A stretch of DNA of 10,290 nt, taken from contig JAKLHG010000095.1 of NCBI GenBank assembly GCA_022710255.1, positions 1 to 10,290 of the forward strand, written 5' to 3'. The translations under genes and the position numbers were made by a program. The notes under the pieces are model-generated. The model had not been told where the DNA came from and did no database searches. It saw nothing but the letters and a program-made list of their open reading frames with translations. Origin of the DNA: Candidatus Hydrogenedentota bacterium. Lineage in GTDB: Bacteria > Hydrogenedentota > Hydrogenedentia > Hydrogenedentales > CAITNO01. Below are positions 1 to 6,802 of this stretch, in pieces. Each line of letters starts with the position of its first letter. Position 1 is the first letter of the stretch.

Positions 1-60
1 TTTCACTCGCAATGACATAGCATCCATAAAGCCGTCATTGCGAACAAAGTGAAGCAATCT
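1..60. repeat. REP-like extragenic palindrome
   Basis: Positions 3-16 (TCACTCGCAATGAC) and 33-51 (GTCATTGCGAACAAAGTGA) form an imperfect inverted repeat, followed by AAGCAATCTCGA. The GTCATTGCGA...GAAGCAATCT pattern is a common dispersed palindrome in many bacterial genomes. A shortened relative lies on the opposite strand near 5081-5100. The rest of 61-287 shows no gene or clear signal. The element may continue to the left of the window. Confidence 0.55.
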
Positions 61-303
61 CGACTTTCCGTACACGCACTTAGGCTTTGAATTTACTATT
101 AATAACTCGCGTTTTATTTCAAATCAGCAAGAAAGAAACGGCGCAAACACGGCTTACGCACTCCAAAAGATTCAAAACACCGGTTACGGCAGGCCTATCC
201 GTAAAGAGAAAAAACAAATCCTTACCTTGTTACAGTTCCGGACCAGGAGAAAAGGGCCCCGCAACCTCAACTATCCAAAACAGCCAGATAGGATTCCTGA
301 AAA

Positions 304-1188
304 ATGAGACGTATCAATCGCCGCGAGTTTATAACGAGAACGGCGGGAACGATTGCCGCCACGGTGGGGTTGCGGCAGTCCTTTGGTGTCGCCGACACTA
401 GCGGTACTCCATTGCCTGCAGCCTCGGTGCGGTGCGCCTTGGGCAAGTCCGGGCTTTCATGCACCCGCCTGGGAGTTGGAACGGGCACCCGTGCCTGGAA
501 CAAAAACTCCGAACAAATTCGCCAGGGACGTGAAACCTTTCTTAAAACACTAACCCATGCCTATGAACGGGGCATACGGTATTATGATTTGTCGGATTCC
601 TACGGTTCCCATGAATACCTCCGCGATGCCATGGCGGAGGCCAGAATGAAACGGGAAGAATTATTCATCCTGACCAAAAGCCGCGCCACGACGGCAGCAG
701 AGATACAAGCCGATCTGGACCGCATGCGTCAGGAGGTCAACACCGACTACTTTGATGTGGTTTTGTTGCACTGCCTGACCACAGGCGATTGGCCGGAACA
801 GTTGGCAGGATGCATGGACGCGCTCAGCGAGGCCCAACAAAAGGGCGTCATCAAGGCAAAGGGCGTATCCTGCCATCATTTGCACGCCCTTCAGGCTGCG
901 GCGAAACACGACTGGGTGGACATACTTCTGGGCCGCATCAATCCGTTTGGAACGCATATGGACGGCACACAGGAAGAGATTAAGGCCGTGCTGGGTGAAG
1001 CACGGGCGAAGGGGAAGGGTGTTATCGGCATGAAGATACTGGGGGAAGGAAAACATGCTGCAGAACGGGAAGCATGCCTGAAATTCGCCATGAGCCTGGA
1101 ATGTATTGACGCCTTCACCATTGGTTTTCGAAACGCCGGTGAACTGGACGATATCATCCACATTATGGATAAAGCGGCATCGGGATAA
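304..1188 (+). CDS. Tat-exported aldo/keto reductase
   Basis: This 294-residue protein belongs to the aldo/keto reductase superfamily, NAD(P)H-dependent TIM-barrel oxidoreductases acting on aldehydes, ketones or sugars. The catalytic tetrad is visible as D95 (YYDLSDSYG), Y100, K125 (ILTKS) and H156 (VVLLHC). Further family signs are LGVGTGT at 56-62, GRINPFG at 210-216 and GMKILGEG at 242-249. Residues 1-28 form a twin-arginine signal (NRREFI followed by a weakly hydrophobic stretch), so the enzyme is probably folded with its cofactor and exported. ATG 304 is supported by ATAGGAT about 9 nt upstream and by the intact Tat motif at the N-terminus. It lies 84 nt before a secreted DUF2961 protein on the same strand, which suggests one transcript and a role in sugar metabolism. 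The substrate cannot be told from sequence. A few barrel aldo/keto reductases have lost redox activity, but here all four catalytic residues are present. Confidence 0.9.
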   Translation: MRRINRREFITRTAGTIAATVGLRQSFGVADTSGTPLPAASVRCALGKSGLSCTRLGVGTGTRAWNKNSEQIRQGRETFLKTLTHAYERGIRYYDLSDSYGSHEYLRDAMAEARMKREELFILTKSRATTAAEIQADLDRMRQEVNTDYFDVVLLHCLTTGDWPEQLAGCMDALSEAQQKGVIKAKGVSCHHLHALQAAAKHDWVDILLGRINPFGTHMDGTQEEIKAVLGEARAKGKGVIGMKILGEGKHAAEREACLKFAMSLECIDAFTIGFRNAGELDDIIHIMDKAASG

Positions 1189-1272
1189 GCCCGCACAGCC
1201 TGTACGCGGTATGATTGCGGGTGGCGCATCATTAGCATAATCGAAACAAAACGCACAAGGAAAGGGTTGGCT

Positions 1273-3273
1273 ATGCTTTACAACAAAATCTTTCTTGTAA
1301 GCCTGCTTGCGGCAAGTATTCTGTTATTCCCGCTGGCGCAGGCACATGGGGAATCTGCCATCGATCTGAACGGGTTGTTGGATGAAATGACCGACCTGGA
1401 ACGCCTGACCAGAACGGAGGAAAACTACACAACACACCAGTTCGCAAGTTATGACAGGCGGTCCACAGACCCCACCGTTCTCACAGAGGAAAACTGGTTT
1501 GCCAATGGGGACCGGGGCAAACACCTCAGGGAAGAACAAATCGATGGGAAAGTGGAATATGTGCTGATGGACGCGGAAGGCCCCGGCGCGATAGTACGGT
1601 TCTGGTCCGCCAATCCAAATGACGGTGGTGTTGTCAAATTTTATCTTGACCGGCAGGCCTCTCCAGCCATAGAAATGCCGCTTCAGGACTTTCTGGGGGG
1701 TAAGGAGGTTCCCTTCATCACTCCACTCTGCGGCGAGCGCAGCCGGGGGTGGAACAGTTATTTCCCCATTCCCTATGCTGAACACTGTAAAGTCACCATC
1801 ACGGAGGGAAACATCTATTACATAATCGACTACAGGACTTATAAGGAAGGCACTCCGGTCAGGACCTACACGGCGGCGGAGGCCGAATCCTGTTCCGAAA
1901 AAATACAGGCCGTCTCAAAGGTCCTGGCCGACCCAAGCCAGCCTGTCAACACTCAAGAAGGGACGCTTACGCCCTATGATGTGACTCTCACCCCGGGCGC
2001 CGGTGAGTCCACTACCCTGCCCGGCCCGGCGGCCCTATGCCGGATTACCTGCAAGGTTTCGGCAGAAAACGTAGAAACGGCCCTGCGCGGTTGCGTTGTC
2101 TCCATCGCTTTCGACGAACACAGCCCCGCGATACTGGCGCCGCTGGGAGATTTTTTCGGTACGGCGCCCGGTGTCAATCCCTATAAATCCCTTCCAAGCG
2201 GCGTTCTGGAAGACGGGACCCTGTACAGTTCCTGGGTCATGCCTTTCAAGCGGGAAGCCGTCATTCGGATACATAATCTCTCTGGTGCAGCCATACAACT
2301 GCAAGGCGTCCTCGGCGTGAAAGACCGGCCCTGGACGGAGGACTCCCTTTATTTCCACGCCAAGTGGCGCGCGGAAAAGGATATTCCAACGCGGCCGATG
2401 CAGGACTGGAATTACCTCGAGGCAAACGGCACCGGACGTTTCTGCGGGGTCATGCTGCATATCGCGAACCCCGTGAAGGACTGGTGGGGCGAAGGCGATG
2501 AGAAGATTTACGTGGATGGGGAAGCGTTTCCCGGTTTCTTCGGCACGGGCACGGAAGATTATTTCGGGTATGCCTGGTGTAATACGGCGCTCTTTACCCA
2601 TGCCTACCATAACCAGGTCCGCTGTGATGGCCCTGGTAACATGGGGCACAGTTGCGTGAGCCGTTTTCACATCATGGACAACATTCCCTTTAAAGCCTCC
2701 CTCAAATTTGACCTGGAAGTGTGGCATTGGGCCGACACCAAAATCACCCAGGCCATCATGGCTTACTGGTATGGTGCGCCCGGCGCAACGGACAACTTTG
2801 CGCCCATAGACCCGAACCTGCTGGTGGTGCCGGATATCCCGGAACCCCCGGGCGTGGAAGGCGCCCTGGAAGGTGAAAAAATGCGGGTCGTTTCCGTAAG
2901 CAACGGCACGGCGGAAGTGCAGGGCGGTCCCTGGCCCTGGAGCCGGGCCTTTCAATTATGGTGGAAGCATGCCGGCACCGGCGACAAACTGGCCCTTGCC
3001 TTCTCCGTGGAGGAACCCGGTGAATATGAAGTGCGGGCGGCCTTCACCATGGCGCCGGACTATGGCATTCATCAACTCTACATCAATGGCGAAAAGGCCG
3101 GAGTCCCAATCGACTTCTACCACGAAAAAGTCATTGTCGCCAAAGAACGCAGCCTGGGCAGGTTTCACCTGAAACAAGGGGAGAACCTGTTGCAGGTGGA
3201 ATCCGCAGGATGCCGGGCTGAAGCCAGGCCGGGGAATATGTTTGGCCTCGATTACCTCTTACTCGCCCCCTGA
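1273..3273 (+). CDS. secreted DUF2961 (GH172-like) protein with C-terminal beta-sandwich
   Basis: A 666-residue exported protein. Residues 1-24 are a Sec signal peptide ending LAQA|HG. The body carries DUF2961 hallmarks: EGPGAIVRFWSANPNDG near 102-118, WNSYFPIPY near 160, and YVDGE...GTGTEDYFGYAW around 413-435. Characterised DUF2961 members are glycoside hydrolases of family GH172, acting on fructofuranose or arabinofuranose linkages, and use conserved glutamates. E417 (VDGE) and E428 (GTEDYF) are candidates here, which is inference. Residues about 571-666 form a separate beta-rich domain (EEPGEYEVRAAF, LYINGEKAG, LKQGENLLQVE) resembling a carbohydrate-binding sandwich. ATG 1273 is preferred over the in-frame TTG 1267 because AAGGAAAGGG (1257-1266) lies immediately upstream of TTG but about 7 nt from ATG. 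It follows the Tat aldo/keto reductase by 84 nt and probably shares its transcript. Family assignment is firm; substrate is unknown. Confidence 0.9.
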   Translation: MLYNKIFLVSLLAASILLFPLAQAHGESAIDLNGLLDEMTDLERLTRTEENYTTHQFASYDRRSTDPTVLTEENWFANGDRGKHLREEQIDGKVEYVLMDAEGPGAIVRFWSANPNDGGVVKFYLDRQASPAIEMPLQDFLGGKEVPFITPLCGERSRGWNSYFPIPYAEHCKVTITEGNIYYIIDYRTYKEGTPVRTYTAAEAESCSEKIQAVSKVLADPSQPVNTQEGTLTPYDVTLTPGAGESTTLPGPAALCRITCKVSAENVETALRGCVVSIAFDEHSPAILAPLGDFFGTAPGVNPYKSLPSGVLEDGTLYSSWVMPFKREAVIRIHNLSGAAIQLQGVLGVKDRPWTEDSLYFHAKWRAEKDIPTRPMQDWNYLEANGTGRFCGVMLHIANPVKDWWGEGDEKIYVDGEAFPGFFGTGTEDYFGYAWCNTALFTHAYHNQVRCDGPGNMGHSCVSRFHIMDNIPFKASLKFDLEVWHWADTKITQAIMAYWYGAPGATDNFAPIDPNLLVVPDIPEPPGVEGALEGEKMRVVSVSNGTAEVQGGPWPWSRAFQLWWKHAGTGDKLALAFSVEEPGEYEVRAAFTMAPDYGIHQLYINGEKAGVPIDFYHEKVIVAKERSLGRFHLKQGENLLQVESAGCRAEARPGNMFGLDYLLLAP

Positions 3274-3282
3274 GTTTGACGG

Positions 3283-3307
3283 CGGGAATCCTGGCTTTAT
3301 ATTCCCG
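3283..3307 (+). terminator. hairpin after the DUF2961 gene
   Basis: CGGGAAT (3283-3289) and ATTCCCG (3301-3307) form a perfect 7-bp stem with an 11-nt loop, starting 9 nt after the DUF2961 stop codon. No T-run follows, so it is not a standard intrinsic terminator. It may stabilise the 3' end of the mRNA. Confidence 0.3.
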
Positions 3308-3372
3308 GCAGGCATCAGTGGAAAGATCGATGCACGAAATACTCGAATATCTTTTTTGTGCCGCAAATTGTG

Positions 3373-3378
3373 TATAAT
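3373..3378 (+). promoter_or_regulatory. candidate -10 box ahead of a small ORF
   Basis: A perfect TATAAT at 3373-3378 lies about 110 nt before the 34-codon ORF at 3491. A T-rich stretch at 3350-3357 sits at about the -35 position but does not match TTGACA well. This is a weak call based on one hexamer. Confidence 0.3.
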
Positions 3379-3490
3379 TGCATGAGATTGAATGCTGGCA
3401 AACCGGGGATCAAACCCTGACAGCCTGATTATAAACGTTTGGCAAACCCTATGCAGTGTTTCGAAGACGACGAAATAAGGAATACCGGTT

Positions 3491-3595
3491 ATGTTGGAAT
3501 TCTTCATCGGCGTAAACTTGATGTACATTGTTTTCTTTATCAAATCCCTGCTTTTTGGGGATTATCCTGGAAATCCCCTCGGCGGCGGTTATTAA
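3491..3595 (+). CDS. putative 34-residue single-pass membrane peptide
   Basis: A short ORF reads MLEFFIGVNLMYIVFFIKSL followed by LFGDYPGNPLGGGY and a TAA stop. Residues 4-22 are almost wholly hydrophobic and could span a membrane; the tail is rich in glycine and proline. ATAAGGA (3475-3481) lies 9 nt before the ATG, a well-placed ribosome site, and a TATAAT box lies further upstream. No family is recognised. It could be a small membrane protein or a toxin-like peptide, but neither role is shown by the sequence. A weak hairpin, ACCGG/CCGGT at 3659-3674, lies downstream with T6 at 3684. An ORF this short can arise by chance; the combination of ribosome site and clean transmembrane helix is the only support. 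Confidence 0.4.
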   Translation: MLEFFIGVNLMYIVFFIKSLLFGDYPGNPLGGGY

Positions 3596-3976
3596 ATCGC
3601 AGCAGCATGGAATAATGAATGAAGTGCCGCAGGTCACGCCCATGAAGGCTTGGCATGAACCGGTTTCTTCCGGTGCCGTAGAATTTTTTACATCCTTCCG
3701 CAACAGGTGTCCGTAGGCAGAAATGTTATGGACCGGTCCGCAAAACACACCGTTCCGGAGTTATTGGTACCGTGTGACAGAGGGCGTCGTTAATGGTAAA
3801 GTAGTCTGACGCCCGAGTATGGCACAGGACGCGCCATTGGTGTGCTGTTCACAACGCCGGTAAGATTGTGTTGCGCTGACAGGCAGGAGACGCGTATAAT
3901 GCATCAGGTAATTGATCTCGCTACGCACAGCCCGGGCGCATTTAGAACTGTTTAGCCAGGTGTAACAGTAAAGGTT
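3596..3976. other. non-coding interval with one stem
   Basis: No convincing gene is seen in these 381 nt. GGGCGTC (3782-3788) and GACGCCC (3808-3814) form a perfect 7-bp inverted repeat with a 19-nt loop, of unknown role. The candidate promoter of the following small gene lies at the right end. Confidence 0.4.
3871..3900 (+). promoter_or_regulatory. candidate promoter of the 67-residue ORF
   Basis: A perfect TATAAT (3895-3900) follows TTGCGC (3871-3876) with an 18-nt spacer. The -35 matches only its TTG half. The predicted leader before the ATG at 3983 is about 75 nt. The text GTATAATGCATCAG here resembles GTATAATTGCATGAG at the other TATAAT box (3372-3386). Confidence 0.4.
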
Positions 3977-3982
3977 ATGAGC

Positions 3983-4186
3983 ATGAAACACATTTTAAAC
4001 CTCTCGGGGAAACCTGCACACGCCCAGATTATCCTGGGGGACATTATGAGCGTGGCCGGTCAAATCCTGCAGGTGATAGGCACCTTGGTTGTATCAAAAG
4101 AACAAAGTGGCAGCGACCCTTACGATTGGTCTACGGATACTACCGATGCGGGCTCTTTATTGACGGATATTACCAGTCTCCTTTAA
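3983..4186 (+). CDS. small hypothetical protein, 67 residues
   Basis: The ORF begins MKHILNLSGKPAHAQIILGD and ends in a TAA stop. Residues 15-40 are a hydrophobic, glycine-containing segment (AQIILGDIMSVAGQILQVIGTLVVS) that could be membrane-associated or a hydrophobic helix. The rest is acidic and rich in Ser, Thr and Asp (SDPYDWSTDTTDAGSLLTDI). The start at 3983 is chosen over ATG 3977 because AAAGG (3970-3974) is only 2 nt from 3977 but 8 nt from 3983. A plausible promoter lies at 3871-3900. No family is recognised. Absence of cysteine and of any catalytic-looking motif argues against an enzyme. Following sequence 4187-4445 has no evident gene; GGATAGC (4294-4300) and GCTATCC (4357-4363) are a distant inverted pair. 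Confidence 0.5.
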   Translation: MKHILNLSGKPAHAQIILGDIMSVAGQILQVIGTLVVSKEQSGSDPYDWSTDTTDAGSLLTDITSLL

Positions 4187-4445
4187 ACACACCCGCGTGA
4201 CCGGACCTGACCAACCGGAGCCACAAGTAAACTTCATTCCGGCGCAATAGGCATACAGTTGGGGGAACTGTTTTCGTCATGTGCCTTACAACAGGATAGC
4301 CACAGACGAGCGCCGTAGGGTTCTTTCTATAAAGGGTCGGCCATTACGGAAAGGCTGCTATCCCGTAACTGATATTGTGAGATACGCATTCGGAAAGTAA
4401 AGGGCCGGCCTGACTCACCGCGCCACTTCAGATATCCTGGTCTCG

Positions 4446-4664
4446 TCGGAAATGCCCATGGCACTAGAAAACAAACAAAAAAGCGGAGCAAAAAGGGACT
4501 GACGACGAAATAGCCGTCCGTAACGAAGCATGAATGCCCTTTACTGCTATTGGCTATTTCGTGGTCTGTCCCTTTTTGCGGTCCTATACGAACATGGCAT
4601 CAAACAAGTGCCAAACCGAATTCCGAGTAATCATCGAATAACCCCAATGAGGTCAGGAAGTCTG
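4446..4664 (-). repeat. dispersed palindromic repeat, copy A
   Basis: The core has two arms, 4488-4515 and 4552-4579, that are inverted copies with 26 of 28 bases matching (GCAAAAAGGGACTG... against GCAAAAAGGGACAG...). Copies B (near 7757-7902) and C (9669-9859) share this core and flanks. With copy C it shares CCTATACG (4583-4590) and a 16-base match at 4649-4664 to 9687-9702, reverse-complemented. With copy B it shares the stretch 4447-4487. Relative to B and C it lies in the opposite orientation. On the minus strand it contains CAGTCCCTTTTTGC (4488-4501), the inferred IS110 target. It has no ORF and looks like a non-autonomous or extragenic palindromic element. Confidence 0.75.
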
Positions 4665-4683
4665 CACTTAGGCACTTCTGCTG

Positions 4684-4722
4684 CCCCCCCCCCGATTCCT
4701 GCCCTGCGGCATGGGGGGGGGG
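4684..4722. repeat. C10/G10 homopolymer inverted repeat
   Basis: Ten C (4684-4693) and ten G (4713-4722) flank a 19-nt loop, giving a possible pure G:C stem. A C9 run follows at 4817-4825. The interval 4665-4868 has no convincing gene. Homopolymer lengths in such tracts are prone to slippage and sequencing error. Confidence 0.6.
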
Positions 4723-4868
4723 TGTCGTACCTGCCTCTATTCCCATCCCCGCAGTTGAATTTTGCGCAGGTAGTCGCAAGACGTCCCCCTTCCGCAATAT
4801 TCCCCAAACCTGGACGCCCCCCCCCGGCATCCCTGGTACCCCTATGCGATTCGGCAGGACAAAAAAAA

Positions 4869-4943
4869 TGGAGGCGGCACACGGATTCGAACCGTGGTAT
4901 AAAGGCTTTGCAGGCCTCTGCCTTACCACTTGGCTATGCCGCC
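4869..4943 (-). tRNA. tRNA-Cys (GCA)
   Basis: Read on the minus strand, the cloverleaf is complete. The acceptor stem is GGCGGCA/TGCCGCC, the D arm is GCCAAGTGGTAAGGC, and the anticodon stem GAGGC/GCCTT encloses loop CTGCAAA with anticodon GCA. The T arm is CACGG-TTCGAAT-CCGTG. The discriminator T (4872) is followed by an encoded CCA (4871-4869) and then by eight T (4868-4861), which would suit transcript release. A strong promoter lies just upstream. It stands alone, with no other tRNA nearby. Confidence 0.95.
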
Positions 4944-4956
4944 CCATTGCCTACAC

Positions 4957-4986
4957 ATTTTAAGGATATTGTATTCTGAATGTCAA
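4957..4986 (-). promoter_or_regulatory. promoter of tRNA-Cys
   Basis: On the minus strand, a perfect TTGACA (4986-4981) is followed by an 18-nt spacer and TAAAAT (4962-4957, 5 of 6 to TATAAT). The predicted transcription start falls about 7 nt before the tRNA 5' end at 4943. This is the best sigma70-type promoter in the window. Confidence 0.7.
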
Positions 4987-5374
4987 ATCGCCGGAAGCGC
5001 CATCGCCTCTTGTGCAAGACAACGTCGATATGTGCAGCACAGACTTTCATTAAGAACGACTATCCCGGCTCGGCATCAGGAAGATTTGCTCACAATGACG
5101 GGTTAAAGATGGCTTTTAACGGGTTCCCAAATAGGAATTTGGGCACCAGATTTTGGATGACTGTCCATACGCTTAAACCTGAGAACAGCACCCGCCTTGG
5201 AGCGCTGATAGACCGATTTCATTGGCAACCTTGAATGCTACGAAGCCGGATGCTATTATTTTGGCGTGACATGGGGTATACTCCATGCGTTGTTTTTGAC
5301 GCCGAATAGAATTAGCATTATCCCATGCCCCATATTTCTATTAACCACGACATTTCAAAAGCAAGCGGAAAGGC
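4987..5374. other. non-coding interval with repeat remnant and palindrome
   Basis: No convincing gene is seen. AGATTTGCTCACAATGACG (5082-5100) is, in reverse complement, a shortened version of the REP-like repeat at 1-60. CATGGGGTATACTCCATG (5270-5287) is an 18-nt palindrome with 16 of 18 positions symmetric, about 95 nt before the next gene. It could be an operator, but no regulator is nearby. Confidence 0.4.
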
Positions 5375-5380
5375 ATGCGC

Positions 5381-6472
5381 ATGCAAATCCCCCGAACGCC
5401 CACCACCGGTAGATGCGGCAGAACAGACTGCAATCCCTTACACGCCCTGCCTGTGACGGCATTCATGCTAATCTGTCTTTGGAGCATGACAACCGTTCCG
5501 CTGCATGCCGCATCAACACAAGTTCGGCAAGCGTCTGGCAATGCCGCCAATAGCACGACCGTCGTGCGAATCGTACCTATGGAGGTAATCTCCGGGAATG
5601 AGGTCACCCTCTCTGTTCTCCTTGAGGCTCAAGGCGTGGAAAATGCCGCCGGGTTTAGTTTTGCTTTTGATTTGTCCTACCTGACCTATCAGTCCGCACT
5701 GCGCGGTTCCGGCCTTCCGCCAAACGCCGCCTTCGTCCGAAATGAAAACGAAACACCAAATGGTAAACTGGGTATTCTCATAGGCCTTGATTTTATGGAA
5801 ACTTTCGCGCCGGGCACCTATGAAATCGCGCGCCTAACCTTCCTCGCCTCTGACATGCTCACAGGGACTACCCTCGTTTCCTTCGGCGATGTTCCCATCC
5901 CCCGTTCGTTCAGCACGGCGGATGCCCAGGATATTTCAGATGTCCTATACGTCCCAGGTACCATAACGCTGGTATCACCGGAGGAAGGTGAACCCGCGCT
6001 CGAAGGTGAACCCTCACTCGAAGGTGAAGCAGCAACCGAAGGCGAGTCGGAACCACTCTCTATTCAGTTGCTTTGCGGTACCCTTGAATACAAAAACAGC
6101 GGTCTTCCCCTTACGCTCAGGGTAACCACCCACGGAGGCCAGGGCACCATCACCTATCAATGGTATCGTATCCACACCGATGAGACCTATACTCCCATTG
6201 CCGATGCAATCGATTCCAGCCTCTTCTTCCCGGAACTGGCCCCCGAAGACGCAGGGCATTATTTCTGCCGCGCCATGGACGAATTGTCCATCGTAGATTC
6301 CGACCATATTGAACTGGTGGTACTCACCCAACTCCCCCCGGGGCCCATGAGTAGCATGATGGTGGCGATACTGCTCTGTCTGGGCGCAATATCCTTCTTG
6401 AAATCGAACCAACACCTGCACACCCATACTCGTTGCCAAGTGATATTTGGCAAGGAACGAAATACACCATAA
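5381..6472 (+). CDS. secreted cohesin-like / Ig-like surface protein with C-terminal membrane anchor
   Basis: A 363-residue exported protein. In numbering from ATG 5381, residues about 21-43 form a signal segment (LPVTAFMLICLWSMTTVPLHA). Residues about 61-197 resemble a cohesin/dockerin-partner beta-sandwich (VEVISGNEVTLSVLLE-type strand, GFSFAFDLSYLTYQSALRG, APGTYEIARLTFLAS, VPGTITL). Residues 200-225 are an EGEP/EGEA linker. Residues about 228-315 form an Ig-like domain with its Trp core (ITYQWYR) and DAGHYFC signature. Residues 324-340 (MMVAILLCLGAISFL) form a membrane helix followed by a short basic tail. EGE-rich linkers of this kind are known from Hydrogenedentes. ATG 5381 is preferred because AAAGG (5369-5373) is 7 nt upstream of it but 1 nt from ATG 5375. 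It probably acts in adhesion or surface assembly; the ligand is unknown. The last codons run into a palindromic repeat at 6433-6453. Confidence 0.75.
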   Translation: MQIPRTPTTGRCGRTDCNPLHALPVTAFMLICLWSMTTVPLHAASTQVRQASGNAANSTTVVRIVPMEVISGNEVTLSVLLEAQGVENAAGFSFAFDLSYLTYQSALRGSGLPPNAAFVRNENETPNGKLGILIGLDFMETFAPGTYEIARLTFLASDMLTGTTLVSFGDVPIPRSFSTADAQDISDVLYVPGTITLVSPEEGEPALEGEPSLEGEAATEGESEPLSIQLLCGTLEYKNSGLPLTLRVTTHGGQGTITYQWYRIHTDETYTPIADAIDSSLFFPELAPEDAGHYFCRAMDELSIVDSDHIELVVLTQLPPGPMSSMMVAILLCLGAISFLKSNQHLHTHTRCQVIFGKERNTP

Positions 6473-6736
6473 CTCCATGGGACTCGTGGGCATACCTTCC
6501 CGGGTGCGCCGAAATACAACCCCGAGCACGCGTGGCAAGATGGCGCACTTGGGAAGGTACGCCTGCTAAAATACGGAGCTGATGACGGGTTCCCGATGCC
6601 CGATTTTCGAATCCGCACAGTTGCGAAGTACAACTTCGCACTCTTTGCGTTGCCAAATGGATATTGCAACGTACAAAACAGGGAAGTCGGTACAGGCGAT
6701 GCGCCACATGTTTCGGTTGCGCCCCGCGCGGGGCGC
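6433..6736. repeat. chain of palindromes between convergent genes
   Basis: Five inverted repeats follow one another. TTGCCAA/TTGGCAA is at 6433-6453. ACCTTCCCGGGTGCGCC (6494-6510) pairs with 6543-6559 at 15 of 17. TGCGAAGT/ACTTCGCA is at 6622-6640. CGTTGC/GCAACG is at 6648-6671. GCGCCCCGCGCGGGGCGC (6719-6736) is a perfect 18-nt palindrome. The first and fourth share the text CGTTGCCAA-TG-ATATT and look like copies of one repeat. None has a clear T-tail, but together they could stop transcription from both sides. No gene is seen in 6473-6802. Confidence 0.6.
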
Positions 6737-6802
6737 GTGGATTGATACGCCGATGGCAGGGCCTTTAGCACTTCGGGCCTCGTGTCAAAGACCTGCGTGG
6801 TC

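Noticed and set aside
87..401. 104-codon open frame before the aldo/keto reductase
   Set aside because: It overlaps the Tat signal of the real gene in another frame and has no clear ribosome site.
3449..3748. 99-codon minus-strand frame
   Set aside because: No ribosome site or recognisable domain is present, and it is antisense to a more plausible small ORF.
4530..4979. 149-codon open frame
   Set aside because: It runs through repeat A, the homopolymer tracts and the antisense of the tRNA-Cys gene.
4980..5234. 84-codon open frame after the tRNA gene
   Set aside because: The ribosome site is poorly spaced, the composition is not protein-like, and the frame overlaps the tRNA promoter and a REP-like remnant.
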